From the IMG/VR virus record IMGVR_UViG_3300047362_000424, positions 1 through 42,880 of that record: a stretch of DNA of 42,880 nucleotides. One strand, given 5' to 3'. A program made the translations under genes and the position numbers. Of the stretch, positions 36,759 to 42,880 are shown in pieces. Numbering within the stretch: the first letter of the stretch is position 1; each line of letters begins with the position of its first letter. The notes under the pieces are model-generated. The model did no database searches, was not told where the DNA came from, and saw only the letters and a list, made by a program, of their open reading frames with translations. Source of the DNA: a virus.

Positions 36759-37622
36759 TTAAGAAACAGTTCGCCTCATACAAGTAACTTCAGCGGTTCT
36801 TTTCCACTTGTCACCCATAGACTTTTTAAGATCTGCAAGTTTGGTAACCATTCTCAAACTTATTTCTCTCATCTTATCTTTGTTATCGATCATGAAATTC
36901 ATTACATCATCTTTTTCAGCTTCGCTGAACATATACTCGTTAAGCATACCGTCTTTAACTATTTGCTTACATCTAAGAACTTTCTCCCTAGTTGTATCCA
37001 TAGTAAGATCTAAGTAATGACATCTTGACATTATAGCATCAAGGTGATCTTTAATTTTACCTCTTACATTATCAAACTTAAGGTTAGTGATGAATATAAC
37101 TGAACCATTAAATTCAAATGTATCAGGTATACCTTCACGTCTTAATAGAGCTGAATCTGTATTCCAACATAGCTTTCTTTTCTTACTAGAATCCAAAGCC
37201 GCTTTCAACAAGTTCAAACTAGTTTCATCATATAGTACTGTATCACAGTCATCAAGTACTAATACGTTTGATTTGTCTGCATTATTGTAAAGAACTTTGT
37301 ACAAACCTATTGCACTAGAAGCACCCTTTACAGTTTCAAATTTTGCTTTATTACCACCTAGTACATCAAACAATGAATTCTTTTCTAGAACTTGTTCAAC
37401 ACCAAATGATTTACCTACGCCTGGAGGGCCTGTTACTACCATACCTCTAACAACACCATCTATTGAAGCTTGTGTCATATCATCAAGTATAGAGAACCTT
37501 TCTCTCATACGTTCTATGATTTGCTCATCAGTCTCGTTAGGATTGTCTTTTACTTTAGTAGGAAGAACTTCAACGATTGTCTCGCCTTTTTTGTTTTTTC
37601 TTTGTCTTTTTAATTGTGCCAT
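36759..37622 (-). CDS. AAA+ ATPase, unknown role
   Basis: 287 aa. Walker A G65-PPGVGKS72, Walker B VLVLDDCDTVL (about 120-130), and a sensor-1-like IFITNLKFDNVRG. The rest is helical, with an arginine-containing sensor-2 region (SLRMVTKLADLKKSMG). N-terminal 30 residues are basic. No extra domain shows whether it loads a protein or remodels DNA. ATG at 37622 with AGGAG upstream and a 37-nt leader. It is a single-gene unit with its own promoter (repeat copy 2) and terminator, which suggests strong, separate early expression. Confidence 0.88.
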   Translation of the reverse strand: MAQLKRQRKNKKGETIVEVLPTKVKDNPNETDEQIIERMRERFSILDDMTQASIDGVVRGMVVTGPPGVGKSFGVEQVLEKNSLFDVLGGNKAKFETVKGASSAIGLYKVLYNNADKSNVLVLDDCDTVLYDETSLNLLKAALDSSKKRKLCWNTDSALLRREGIPDTFEFNGSVIFITNLKFDNVRGKIKDHLDAIMSRCHYLDLTMDTTREKVLRCKQIVKDGMLNEYMFSEAEKDDVMNFMIDNKDKMREISLRMVTKLADLKKSMGDKWKRTAEVTCMRRTVS

Positions 37623-37651
37623 TTACGACTCCTATTTCTTAATGTTTATTT

Positions 37652-37696
37652 CTAACTATACATATATAATAAGATATCTTGGTAGAAAAGTCAACC
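37652..37696 (-). repeat. 45-bp dispersed repeat containing a promoter, copy 2
   Basis: Matches 2541-2585 at 43 of 45 positions. Same orientation, same position relative to a leftward early gene. Confidence 0.9.
37666..37694 (-). promoter_or_regulatory. Early sigma70-type promoter (repeat copy 2)
   Basis: Minus strand TTGACT at 37694-37689, 17-bp spacer, TATTAT at 37671-37666. Predicted +1 near 37659. Nearly identical to the promoter at 2555-2583. Confidence 0.85.
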
Positions 37697-37769
37697 TTTT
37701 TATGCACTTTTTTTTAATTTTTTTTGGAGTGTAAACCCTTGATTTTATTGGGTTTTTTGTTTTTCATAG

Positions 37770-37798
37770 AAAAAGGCCCAAAAAAAATGGGCCTTTTT
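37770..37798 (-). terminator. Intrinsic terminator after the winged-helix gene
   Basis: An 11-bp stem: AAAAAGGCCCA (37770-37780) pairs with TGGGCCTTTTT (37788-37798) around a 7-nt loop. Read from the minus strand it follows the winged-helix gene stop by 17 nt and ends in TTTTT. It could also work on the plus strand. Confidence 0.88.
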
Positions 37799-37814
37799 TC
37801 TGTTAGTAACTTAA

Positions 37815-38075
37815 TTATGCTACTACTCTTCTTCTTGGAATTGAATATTCCATCTCAGGTCTGCCTACTGCGCCTGAATCAACTGCTTTAGCTTTTACGT
37901 TAAAGCCAGCTTCTTTTAGCTCAAGTAACCTTGCCGCTGGAGAAGCAATATCTAAGTCATTTCTTAGATCGTTCATTGTGAACGTACTTCCTGTACCCCA
38001 GAAATTAGCTAGGATTCTTTGATTTTGTGTACCTTCTGAAAAGAAAGTAGCACCTTTTGCATTTGATCTTGCCAT
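37815..38075 (-). CDS. Winged-helix DNA-binding protein (86 aa)
   Basis: Probable transcription regulator. ILANFWGTGSTFTMNDLRND, then IASPAARLLELKEAGFNVKA, has the helix-turn-helix and wing order. The wing continues as GRPEMEYSIPRRR. The R-x-x-E-L-x-x-x-G-(F/Y)-x-(V/I) block is typical of small phage HTH proteins. ATG at 38075 with AAGGGAGA upstream and a 47-nt leader. It has its own promoter (38129-38157) and a strong terminator, so is probably made in quantity and early. Its target is unknown. Confidence 0.82.
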   Translation of the reverse strand: MARSNAKGATFFSEGTQNQRILANFWGTGSTFTMNDLRNDLDIASPAARLLELKEAGFNVKAKAVDSGAVGRPEMEYSIPRRRVVA

Positions 38076-38128
38076 TTTATTTCTCCCTTGTTTTTATTAA
38101 ATTAATTTAATAAATTAAATTAACTATT

Positions 38129-38157
38129 ACTATATAATAAAATGCGAAATATGTCAA
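38129..38157 (-). promoter_or_regulatory. Early promoter of the winged-helix gene
   Basis: Minus strand TTGACA at 38157-38152, 17-bp spacer, TATAGT at 38134-38129. Predicted +1 near 38122. The downstream leader is an AT-only run with self-complementary TTAATTTAA-type sequence, which might be an operator or leader hairpin. Confidence 0.75.
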
Positions 38158-38480
38158 GCAATTATTTTTGCTAGGATTGCCATCATTATACCAACACCTG
38201 TTGCACTAGAAATAAGTGCTACCCAAAATCCACCTGGATAAAACCAAATGAATAAAGGAAAGAAAACTAGGCTTACCAATACAAAGTATACGGTTTGATA
38301 ACTAAATGTTTTTAAAGTTTGAAAATCTACTCCACTATAATGCATAATTACCAATGTAATAAAACTTACCAATGGTATTCCCATTATAAATGCACCGGCT
38401 GTTGGATTCTTTTGTGCTAATGTACTTACTATACCAATTAGTAATCCACCTACAACAGATTTTATAAGTATATCAACCAT
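38154..38480 (-). CDS. GlpM/DUF3147-like integral membrane protein (108 aa)
   Basis: Four hydrophobic helices: LIKSVVGGLLIGIVSTLA, then GAFIMGIPLVSFITLVIM, then TVYFVLVSLVFFPLFIWF, then WVALISSATGVGIMMAIL. The start LIKSxxGGLLxxxxSxLAxxxPxxGxxxxGIPLVS follows the layout of bacterial GlpM/DUF3147 proteins, whose role is unclear. Unusual in a phage. ATG at 38480 overlaps the stop of the preceding gene (TAATG), so both are made from the early promoter at 39250-39278. Confidence 0.75.
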   Translation of the reverse strand: MVDILIKSVVGGLLIGIVSTLAQKNPTAGAFIMGIPLVSFITLVIMHYSGVDFQTLKTFSYQTVYFVLVSLVFFPLFIWFYPGGFWVALISSATGVGIMMAILAKIIA

Positions 38481-39193
38481 TATGCAATACTTAAAATTTT
38501 AACACGGTTTACCATAGTTTCTTTAGCACCTGTATATTTAGATAGTTCATGCTTGTTAACTGTAGCACGAATCTTAATAGTTTTGTTAGCAATAATATCA
38601 CTAATATCTGGTTGATCTCTCCACCAAAACTTAACAATATCTTTTTCTGCATAACAAGTAGAAATCATATAGACATTACTAGTTTGAATAAATTTAACAT
38701 CAAGTACTTCTACATCAATATCAAAACGTTTACCTTTTTCACCAAAATATTGGCTACTGTGTTTTAGACCTGACATACGATCTGCAATAACTTCACGTTT
38801 TTTGTCAATACTAACACTATGTGGTAAACTTGCAATAATGCTTATTGAAAACTTATTCACGTCAGCTTCTGATAATGCTTTAACAACATTGCTCTCAAAA
38901 TTGTTAAGAGTATTTGTCATCTTTTTTAGCATTAATTTACCATTAATACTATTAATTAGATTATTAGCTTCTTCTACAGTTTCTGTTGTGAAATTTGTTT
39001 TACCAGCATCTTTTGCTTTTAATAGAGATAACATCATAGTTTTATTATCATCTATTTTTACTGGTTCACCACTCGCATGATCAGTATCTGTATAACCATG
39101 TCCACTTTTAATGAATCCTTGTGACTTGTATACTTCAACAGAAGCACACATCACATCTAATGTAGTGATATTATTAAATAAATTTTTTGGCAT
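38480..39193 (-). CDS. Probable OB-fold-like phage protein (237 aa)
   Basis: ATG at 39193 with AGGAG upstream. The first half is mixed (LDVMCASVEVYKSQGFIKSG, then helices NLINSINGKLMLKKMTNTLN). The second half is beta-rich: FDIDVEVLDVKFIQTSNVYM, then STCYAEKDIVKFWWRD, then IKIRATVNKHELSKYTGAKE, then VNRVKIL. That rhythm is that of an OB-fold or ssDNA-binding protein. Its promoter is a perfect consensus, so it is probably abundant and early. Function not established. Confidence 0.75.
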   Translation of the reverse strand: MPKNLFNNITTLDVMCASVEVYKSQGFIKSGHGYTDTDHASGEPVKIDDNKTMMLSLLKAKDAGKTNFTTETVEEANNLINSINGKLMLKKMTNTLNNFESNVVKALSEADVNKFSISIIASLPHSVSIDKKREVIADRMSGLKHSSQYFGEKGKRFDIDVEVLDVKFIQTSNVYMISTCYAEKDIVKFWWRDQPDISDIIANKTIKIRATVNKHELSKYTGAKETMVNRVKILSIA

Positions 39194-39249
39194 AGTTTGC
39201 TCCTGTGTTTGGGATGTCCGCCCTGTTGGTTTTTACAATCTATACGTTA

Positions 39250-39278
39250 ATTATACGGCTTAAAAAAATTTTTGTCAA
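39250..39278 (-). promoter_or_regulatory. Perfect consensus early promoter
   Basis: Minus strand TTGACA at 39278-39273, 17-bp spacer with an A/T tract, TATAAT at 39255-39250. Predicted +1 near 39243, 50-nt leader. It lies in the gap after uvsY. Confidence 0.9.
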
Positions 39279-39292
39279 CCAATAATATGGCG

Positions 39293-39751
39293 TTATAACG
39301 AAATATCTTCTAAACCAGCCGCTCTTAGCTTAACTATGTTGTTTATTTGAAATCCTTTAGCTTCTAAAGCCTTAATAATTCCTATGTATCGATTACGTAC
39401 TAAACTAAAATCATTGATTAGGTACTGCAAATCAACCACTTCTTGTTCTCCATCCACATACTTTTCTGCATCTCTACTGCTTAATGCTTTATTATAATTT
39501 TCCAAGTATTTTCTGAACGTTTTAGCACGTAGTTTTCTCATTTCAGTATTGAGAAACTCTAGTATTGCTTCTACTTCCTGTAACTGATTAAATCTATGCT
39601 CCACAACACCAGGCATCTCTCTACTATGCTTTTCGAGATTGCCTTTCATTCCACATTCAAAACGAGCTTGATCAATTTCTTTCTCAAAATGAGAAATAGT
39701 TTCAACTATCTCGCTTAAATTTGCAGTTACTTTACGATACCATACACTCAT
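39293..39751 (-). CDS. uvsY: UvsY-like recombination mediator
   Basis: Loads UvsX on gp32-coated ssDNA. 152 aa, helical. The conserved part, LEFLNTEMRKLRAKTFRKYL, then NKALSSRDAEKYVDGEQEVV, then RYIGIIKALEAKGFQINNIV, ending LRAAGLEDISL, agrees with UvsY of marine T4-like phages. ATG at 39751, two nt after the acidic protein gene; only a weak ribosome-binding site. It is cotranscribed with uvsX. Confidence 0.88.
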   Translation of the reverse strand: MSVWYRKVTANLSEIVETISHFEKEIDQARFECGMKGNLEKHSREMPGVVEHRFNQLQEVEAILEFLNTEMRKLRAKTFRKYLENYNKALSSRDAEKYVDGEQEVVDLQYLINDFSLVRNRYIGIIKALEAKGFQINNIVKLRAAGLEDISL

Positions 39752-39753
39752 AA

Positions 39754-40032
39754 TTAATATTGCTCATCGTCATCATCACTATAGCCTTCACTATAGTCAT
39801 CATACGGATCTTCATCATCATCGTTGTTTTCTATATATTCGTCCATTGCATCTGCAAGGTAATCACAATGATCAGCTATTTCTTTTGCCGCAGTTTTAAT
39901 TTCAAAACCATAGTCAGCTAGATGATAAACGAATTTATTAGCAAATTCAGGTTTATCCTTTTCACTAATAAATTCTTTAGCTTCATCATACAGATTAAAC
40001 AATAATTCAAAGTCTCCATCTGTTATATTCAT
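39754..40032 (-). CDS. Acidic small protein between uvsX and uvsY (92 aa)
   Basis: ATG at 40032 with AGGAG upstream. Helical first part (FELLFNLYDEAKEFISEKDK, then FEIKTAAKEIADHC) and a very acidic tail (YIENNDDDEDPYDDYSEGYS, then DDDDEQY). Such an acid tail resembles that of DNA-mimicking or protein-binding tails. Its place between uvsX and uvsY suggests a helper in recombination. No homologue named. Confidence 0.75.
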   Translation of the reverse strand: MNITDGDFELLFNLYDEAKEFISEKDKPEFANKFVYHLADYGFEIKTAAKEIADHCDYLADAMDEYIENNDDDEDPYDDYSEGYSDDDDEQY

Positions 40033-40034
40033 CT

Positions 40035-41126
40035 TTACTCCTCTGTTACTTCAGGTGCTTCTTGTTCTGGAAGTGCATCTTGCACATCTTGAGGTTGCTT
40101 ATCCCATTCCGACATAACTAGATCCAAGTGATCTGCTTCATTACTTGCCCAAGCCTTACGGAACTTTGTTACTACTTCTCCTGTAACAGGACTAGTATAT
40201 TCTAATCTGTTTCCAGTTTTTTTGAGGGCACCTTTACCTTCAAAGAAGTCTACTAAACCACTGTGTGGACTCATTCCTGTTTCATAAGGAATTTCAACTT
40301 GTACACTTTCAAATGGTTTACTATATCTTGTTTTCATTACTTTACAGGCCGCTCTAATACCATGTACTTCACTGGTCTTATTACCGTCTGCATCAACTTT
40401 TAATTTGAGTTTACGCATTGCAATAACAATACTACTTGCATAGATAAAGCCTTGTCCACCTGATATTTTATCATCTGGATCAAACATATCTTGCGATGCA
40501 TATGTATGGTTAGTACACAACATACCAACATTATATTCACCAAACATATTAACAGTATTTCTAACAAGTGATGTTAGTGCTTTAGGCTTACGACCCATGT
40601 CACCTTTCATATCACCTTTTTGAAACTGATCAACATCTGTTGGTGTTAACAACATACCCAAACTATCTACAACAAACAACACCTTAGGTCTTTCTTCTTT
40701 TTCTTTTTCAGCATATTCTGCTTTGTAATCTCTCATAAAGTCACTAACTGTTTTAGCAACATCATCAATCATACTCATGTTTAGTTTTAGTAGTTTATCT
40801 GGATCTGTATTTACGTCCAAGGCGTGTAGCCATTTCTCATCTAGTGCATTCTCACTATCAATTAGAATAACAAATATGCCTTGGTCTTGTGCATTTTTTA
40901 CAACATTTCCTGCCGCAATAAATGATTTACCAGCACCTGATTCTCCTGCAAGTACTGTTACCTTACCAAGTGGAATACCTTTATGAAAGTCATCACTGAT
41001 AAGTTTATTTAATGTATAATTTCCTGTAGATATCCAAGTGTCAGGATCATTAAAGCCTACTGAAAGACCTGGAACTGACTTTGTAATACTCTTACGGAAT
41101 TTACTTACGTCAAATGGTTTTGCCAT
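40035..41126 (-). CDS. uvsX: UvsX-like RecA-family recombinase
   Basis: Forms filaments on ssDNA and drives strand exchange in recombination-dependent replication. 363 aa. Walker A G61-ESGAGKS68, Walker B VLFVVDSLGML (about 149-159), and the L2-region NHTYASQDMF followed by KISGGQGFIYASSIVI. The acidic C-terminus (EQEAPEVTEE) is typical. ATG at 41126 with AAGGAG upstream. No promoter was found for it. A terminator sits between gp32 and uvsX, so its level would depend on readthrough. Confidence 0.95.
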   Translation of the reverse strand: MAKPFDVSKFRKSITKSVPGLSVGFNDPDTWISTGNYTLNKLISDDFHKGIPLGKVTVLAGESGAGKSFIAAGNVVKNAQDQGIFVILIDSENALDEKWLHALDVNTDPDKLLKLNMSMIDDVAKTVSDFMRDYKAEYAEKEKEERPKVLFVVDSLGMLLTPTDVDQFQKGDMKGDMGRKPKALTSLVRNTVNMFGEYNVGMLCTNHTYASQDMFDPDDKISGGQGFIYASSIVIAMRKLKLKVDADGNKTSEVHGIRAACKVMKTRYSKPFESVQVEIPYETGMSPHSGLVDFFEGKGALKKTGNRLEYTSPVTGEVVTKFRKAWASNEADHLDLVMSEWDKQPQDVQDALPEQEAPEVTEE

Positions 41127-41147
41127 ATGTTTTTTCTCCTTGTTAAA

Positions 41148-41171
41148 AGAGTGTAGCCGAAGCTACACTCT
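41148..41171 (-). terminator. Intrinsic terminator between gp32 and uvsX
   Basis: Minus strand stem AGAGTGTAGC, loop TTCG, GCTACACTCT, then TTTAAC. The C(UUCG)G tetraloop is exceptionally stable. It lies nine bases after the gp32 stop and about 22 nt before the uvsX start, with the uvsX ribosome-binding site just downstream. Confidence 0.88.
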
Positions 41172-41179
41172 AGATTTAA

Positions 41180-42196
41180 TTACTGCTTTCTATTTCTAAT
41201 AGCCGCTAAAATGTCTTGAGCACTCGGTGCATCACCTGCTGGTGCCGCAGTAGCAGTTGCCATTTCTGGTTCCTTGTTAACTACTGGTGCCGCTGGTGCT
41301 GGCGTTGGAGCAACGGGTGCTACTGGCGCCGGTTGCGGTGCTGGTTGCGGTGTACTAGCAGTAGTTTCAACTACCTTAGCTTCTGGCTTAGGTGAACTAC
41401 CACTTGGTGCATCTACACCATATGGACGATAATAAGAACCAAAACGTTCTGGATCATATAGTTGTCCATCTACACTCGCTTCAAACATTTCAAAAATTGC
41501 ATTTAGCGATTCTGCATCTGGCTTCTTAGGAAGGAAGTCATTTAGATTAAACAAACCGTGTTTTGCAATAGCATCACGTTCTGCTTGATCTAGACTACGT
41601 TCTCTACGAGCCCAATTAGATGTTGAATAATCAGCATACTGACCTTTGGTAGATTTCTTAACTGTGAAATCAGTACCTGCTTCGTAATCAGTTGGTATCT
41701 CCTGAAATTCAGGATCCATTAATGCTGAGCTGATAATTTTATAAATCTGAGGTGAAATAACAAATCGTCTGATTGGATTTTCTGGAAGACTGTCTTCCTG
41801 CATATCACTTGCAGTTACAAAACCTTGGAAAATGTATGAACGTTTTTTCCAATATTTACGACCCATATCTTCCATAGTCGTATCTTTAAACCAAGGACGG
41901 ATTTCTGCATGAACTGGGCATTGTTCTCCCCACATTTCCACACACGGAACCTGTACTGTTACTGGTTTAGTTTCGTCTTGACCCTTTACACCAGGAAAAC
42001 TCAAACGAATCATTTGTCTTTCTTTCCAAAAGAAAGTATTGTTCTCGTCTGCGTCTGGTAAGAATCTAAGTGTTGCTGATGTGCCCTCTGGTATGTTCCA
42101 GTGAGCGAAGATGGCGTTATCTGACGCCATGTTAGAGCTTGTGCTCTTTGTTTCTTGTGCCTGTAATTTAGCACGGATATCTGCTAAAGATGCCAT
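41180..42196 (-). CDS. 32: ssDNA-binding protein gp32-like
   Basis: Coats ssDNA during replication, repair and recombination. 338 aa. N-terminal basic segment (SLADIRAKLQAQETKSTSSN). The core includes WNIPEGTSATLRFLPD, the metal site region VQVPCVEMWGEQCPVHAEIR, and FQGFVTASDMQED. A Pro/Ala-rich linker of about 55 residues (PQPAPQPAPVAPVAP) precedes a short C-terminal SAQDILAAIRNRKQ. T4 gp32 has a very acidic tail; here the end is less acidic. ATG at 42196 with AAAGGAG upstream. An 89-nt leader with two hairpins follows the early promoter at 42292-42320. Confidence 0.93.
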   Translation of the reverse strand: MASLADIRAKLQAQETKSTSSNMASDNAIFAHWNIPEGTSATLRFLPDADENNTFFWKERQMIRLSFPGVKGQDETKPVTVQVPCVEMWGEQCPVHAEIRPWFKDTTMEDMGRKYWKKRSYIFQGFVTASDMQEDSLPENPIRRFVISPQIYKIISSALMDPEFQEIPTDYEAGTDFTVKKSTKGQYADYSTSNWARRERSLDQAERDAIAKHGLFNLNDFLPKKPDAESLNAIFEMFEASVDGQLYDPERFGSYYRPYGVDAPSGSSPKPEAKVVETTASTPQPAPQPAPVAPVAPTPAPAAPVVNKEPEMATATAAPAGDAPSAQDILAAIRNRKQ

Positions 42197-42226
42197 AATG
42201 TATCTCCTTTATTAGCCTATAATAGT

Positions 42227-42269
42227 AAGTTAACTCTGTGTTAACTTTTTAGTGTAATCTATTGATTAC
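42227..42269 (-). promoter_or_regulatory. Two-hairpin leader of the gp32 gene
   Basis: Two stems in the minus-strand RNA. GTAATC/GATTAC with an AATA loop lies at 42269-42254, and AAGTTAAC/GTTAACTT with a 5-nt loop at 42247-42227. They end about 20 nt before the ribosome-binding site. T4 gene 32 is autoregulated through a structured leader; here an analogous control is inferred. Confidence 0.5.
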
Positions 42270-42291
42270 GTTTGCCTTTGTTAGCCTGTAC

Positions 42292-42320
42292 AGTATACAG
42301 TTTATAGTACTTACTGTCAA
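42292..42320 (-). promoter_or_regulatory. Early promoter of the gp32 unit
   Basis: Minus strand TTGACA at 42320-42315, 17-bp spacer, TATACT at 42297-42292. Predicted +1 near 42285. It overlaps the end of the upstream gene only in its flanks. Confidence 0.88.
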
Positions 42321-42327
42321 GTACTTT

Positions 42328-42880
42328 TTACGCAACTTTTCTACGTAAACTTTTTACCGATGATTCTACTATGCTTTCAGCTGGTGCTTGTTCTTTAGAC
42401 GGTGCTTTATAATGCTTGTCTAAGAATATAGCCATTTTGTTTACCAGACTAAGTTTTTGTTGTGGTAAACGATGTAATTCGCTACCAATTAAACTTAAAT
42501 GGTTAAATGCTTCATCATTCTTACTGTTCATAGCAAGGTAAGATAGTAAACTACTTAATTTTGCTTGAGCACCCATTCCACCTGAGTATTTAATAGGATC
42601 TTCGTTATCTGGATGATCCGGATCTGCTGGATCAATATTAAGTTTAAAATCAACTTTATCTTTGATCATTCCGTATAACTTCATAATTGCGTCATTAACC
42701 ATATCATCCATAGAATCTGCTTCCTTTACTATACGAGCTATTGTTTCAAGAACTGCATTCATATCTGCATTCTTAAACGTATTGTACATGAATTTATCCG
42801 CAATGTCAACCGGTTTATCTGAATTTTCAACGATTGGAGTTTTAGCTTCAAAATTACTGTAACCTTTTGATGTTTGTAAA
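42328..42880 (-). CDS. Hypothetical protein, 5' end outside the window
   Basis: The frame is open from the right edge to a stop at 42328, so the gene is cut. Before the first ATG (42789) thirty more codons are open and read like protein (KGYSNFEAKTPIVENSDKPV, then DIADKF). The real start is therefore probably beyond 42880. The visible C-terminal 184 residues contain NAVLETIARIVKEADSMDDM, then LYGMIKDKVDFKLNIDPADP, then KMAIFLDKHYKAPSKEQAP. Mostly helical, no motif recognised. Upstream neighbour of gp32. Confidence 0.7.
   Translation of the reverse strand, partial: LQTSKGYSNFEAKTPIVENSDKPVDIADKFMYNTFKNADMNAVLETIARIVKEADSMDDMVNDAIMKLYGMIKDKVDFKLNIDPADPDHPDNEDPIKYSGGMGAQAKLSSLLSYLAMNSKNDEAFNHLSLIGSELHRLPQQKLSLVNKMAIFLDKHYKAPSKEQAPAESIVESSVKSLRRKVA
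42781..42809 (-). promoter_or_regulatory. Weak candidate early promoter inside the truncated gene
   Basis: Minus strand TTGACA at 42809-42804, 17-bp spacer, TACAAT at 42786-42781. It lies within coding sequence and no gene start follows closely, so it may be chance. Confidence 0.3.

Noticed and set aside
37297-37734. Long plus-strand open frame opposite the AAA+ ATPase gene
   Set aside because: It is antisense to a gene with clear Walker motifs and has no supporting start signals.
38813-38841. TTGACA in the OB-fold-like gene and other TTGACA sites inside genes (for example 7010, 9585, 15355, 26140, 30024)
   Set aside because: No -10-like hexamer at 17 bp; treated as chance.
42227-42247. Possible plus-strand terminator in the gp32 leader (stem followed by T run)
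   Set aside because: No plus-strand gene ends here; on the minus strand the same stem is in the mRNA leader.
1-42880. CRISPR arrays, insertion sequences, integrase or attachment sites
   Set aside because: No regularly spaced direct repeats, transposase or integrase motifs were seen; tRNA genes are complete and not flanked by partial duplicates.
1-42880. Cyanophage assignment
   Set aside because: Core genes fit cyanophages too, but no photosystem, plastocyanin or other photosynthesis gene is present in 42.9 kb and the sequence is very AT-rich; a pelagiphage-like host is preferred, without proof.

Overview
This window looks like part of the genome of an AT-rich marine T4-like myovirus, probably a pelagiphage-type phage (SAR11 or a similar AT-rich marine host). 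The host is an inference. No photosystem genes are present, which argues mildly against a cyanophage. T4-type markers that can be read directly are the replicative helicase (gp41), primase (gp61), UvsW, UvsX, UvsY, gp32-like ssDNA-binding protein, class I ribonucleotide reductase NrdA/NrdB with a glutaredoxin, ATAAATA-type late promoters and a run of tail or virion proteins. All genes but one (32051-32422) lie on the minus strand, so the window is best read from high to low coordinates.

Layout, right to left. 42880-38154: a 5'-truncated gene, gp32, UvsX, a small acidic protein, UvsY, an OB-fold-like protein and a GlpM/DUF3147-like membrane protein. 38100-36700: a monocistronic winged-helix protein and an AAA+ ATPase, each with its own promoter and terminator. 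36653-32397: UvsW followed by small conserved phage genes (zinc-ribbon, cupin, C2H2-like finger, 30-aa membrane peptide, DnaE-like fragment). 32422-28739: the lone plus-strand gene, a virion-type protein, primase and helicase. 28698-20369: a mainly virion or head/neck region of mostly unnamed conserved phage genes. It contains a DUF6267-like protein with ligase-fold motifs and is interrupted by an early PD-(D/E)XK nuclease gene. 20313-16600: nrdA, nrdB and glutaredoxin. 16596-12602: Sm-like protein, PAAR spike tip, small membrane protein, tail fibre and a subtilisin-like protease. 12489-8587: small genes, five tRNA genes (Thr, Leu, Ala, Asp, Glu) and a secreted staphylococcal-nuclease-like protein. 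8533-2630: an accessory cassette with two tandem paralogues, a ferredoxin-NADP reductase, a 2OG-Fe(II) oxygenase and unknowns. 2525-1: an early-type operon with a WGR-DNA ligase and small proteins.

The most informative feature is the promoter map. At least a dozen minus-strand sites have TTGACA or TTGACT, exactly 17 bp, then a -10-like hexamer, and nearly all sit where an early gene begins. A second class, (T/G/C)ATAAATA usually followed by a C/G-T/A-A motif, sits in front of virion genes. Together they predict interleaved early and late transcription units on one strand, with several promoters embedded in the upstream coding sequence (nrdA, helicase, PAAR cluster). Three early promoters, for the PD-(D/E)XK nuclease, primase and UvsW, place +1 exactly on the A of the start codon with no Shine-Dalgarno sequence, which predicts leaderless early mRNAs. 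Other points of interest are an intrinsic terminator between gp32 and uvsX, a two-hairpin gp32 leader, a free-standing DnaE-finger-like protein, and the sulfotransferase-like/FNR/2OG-oxygenase cassette.
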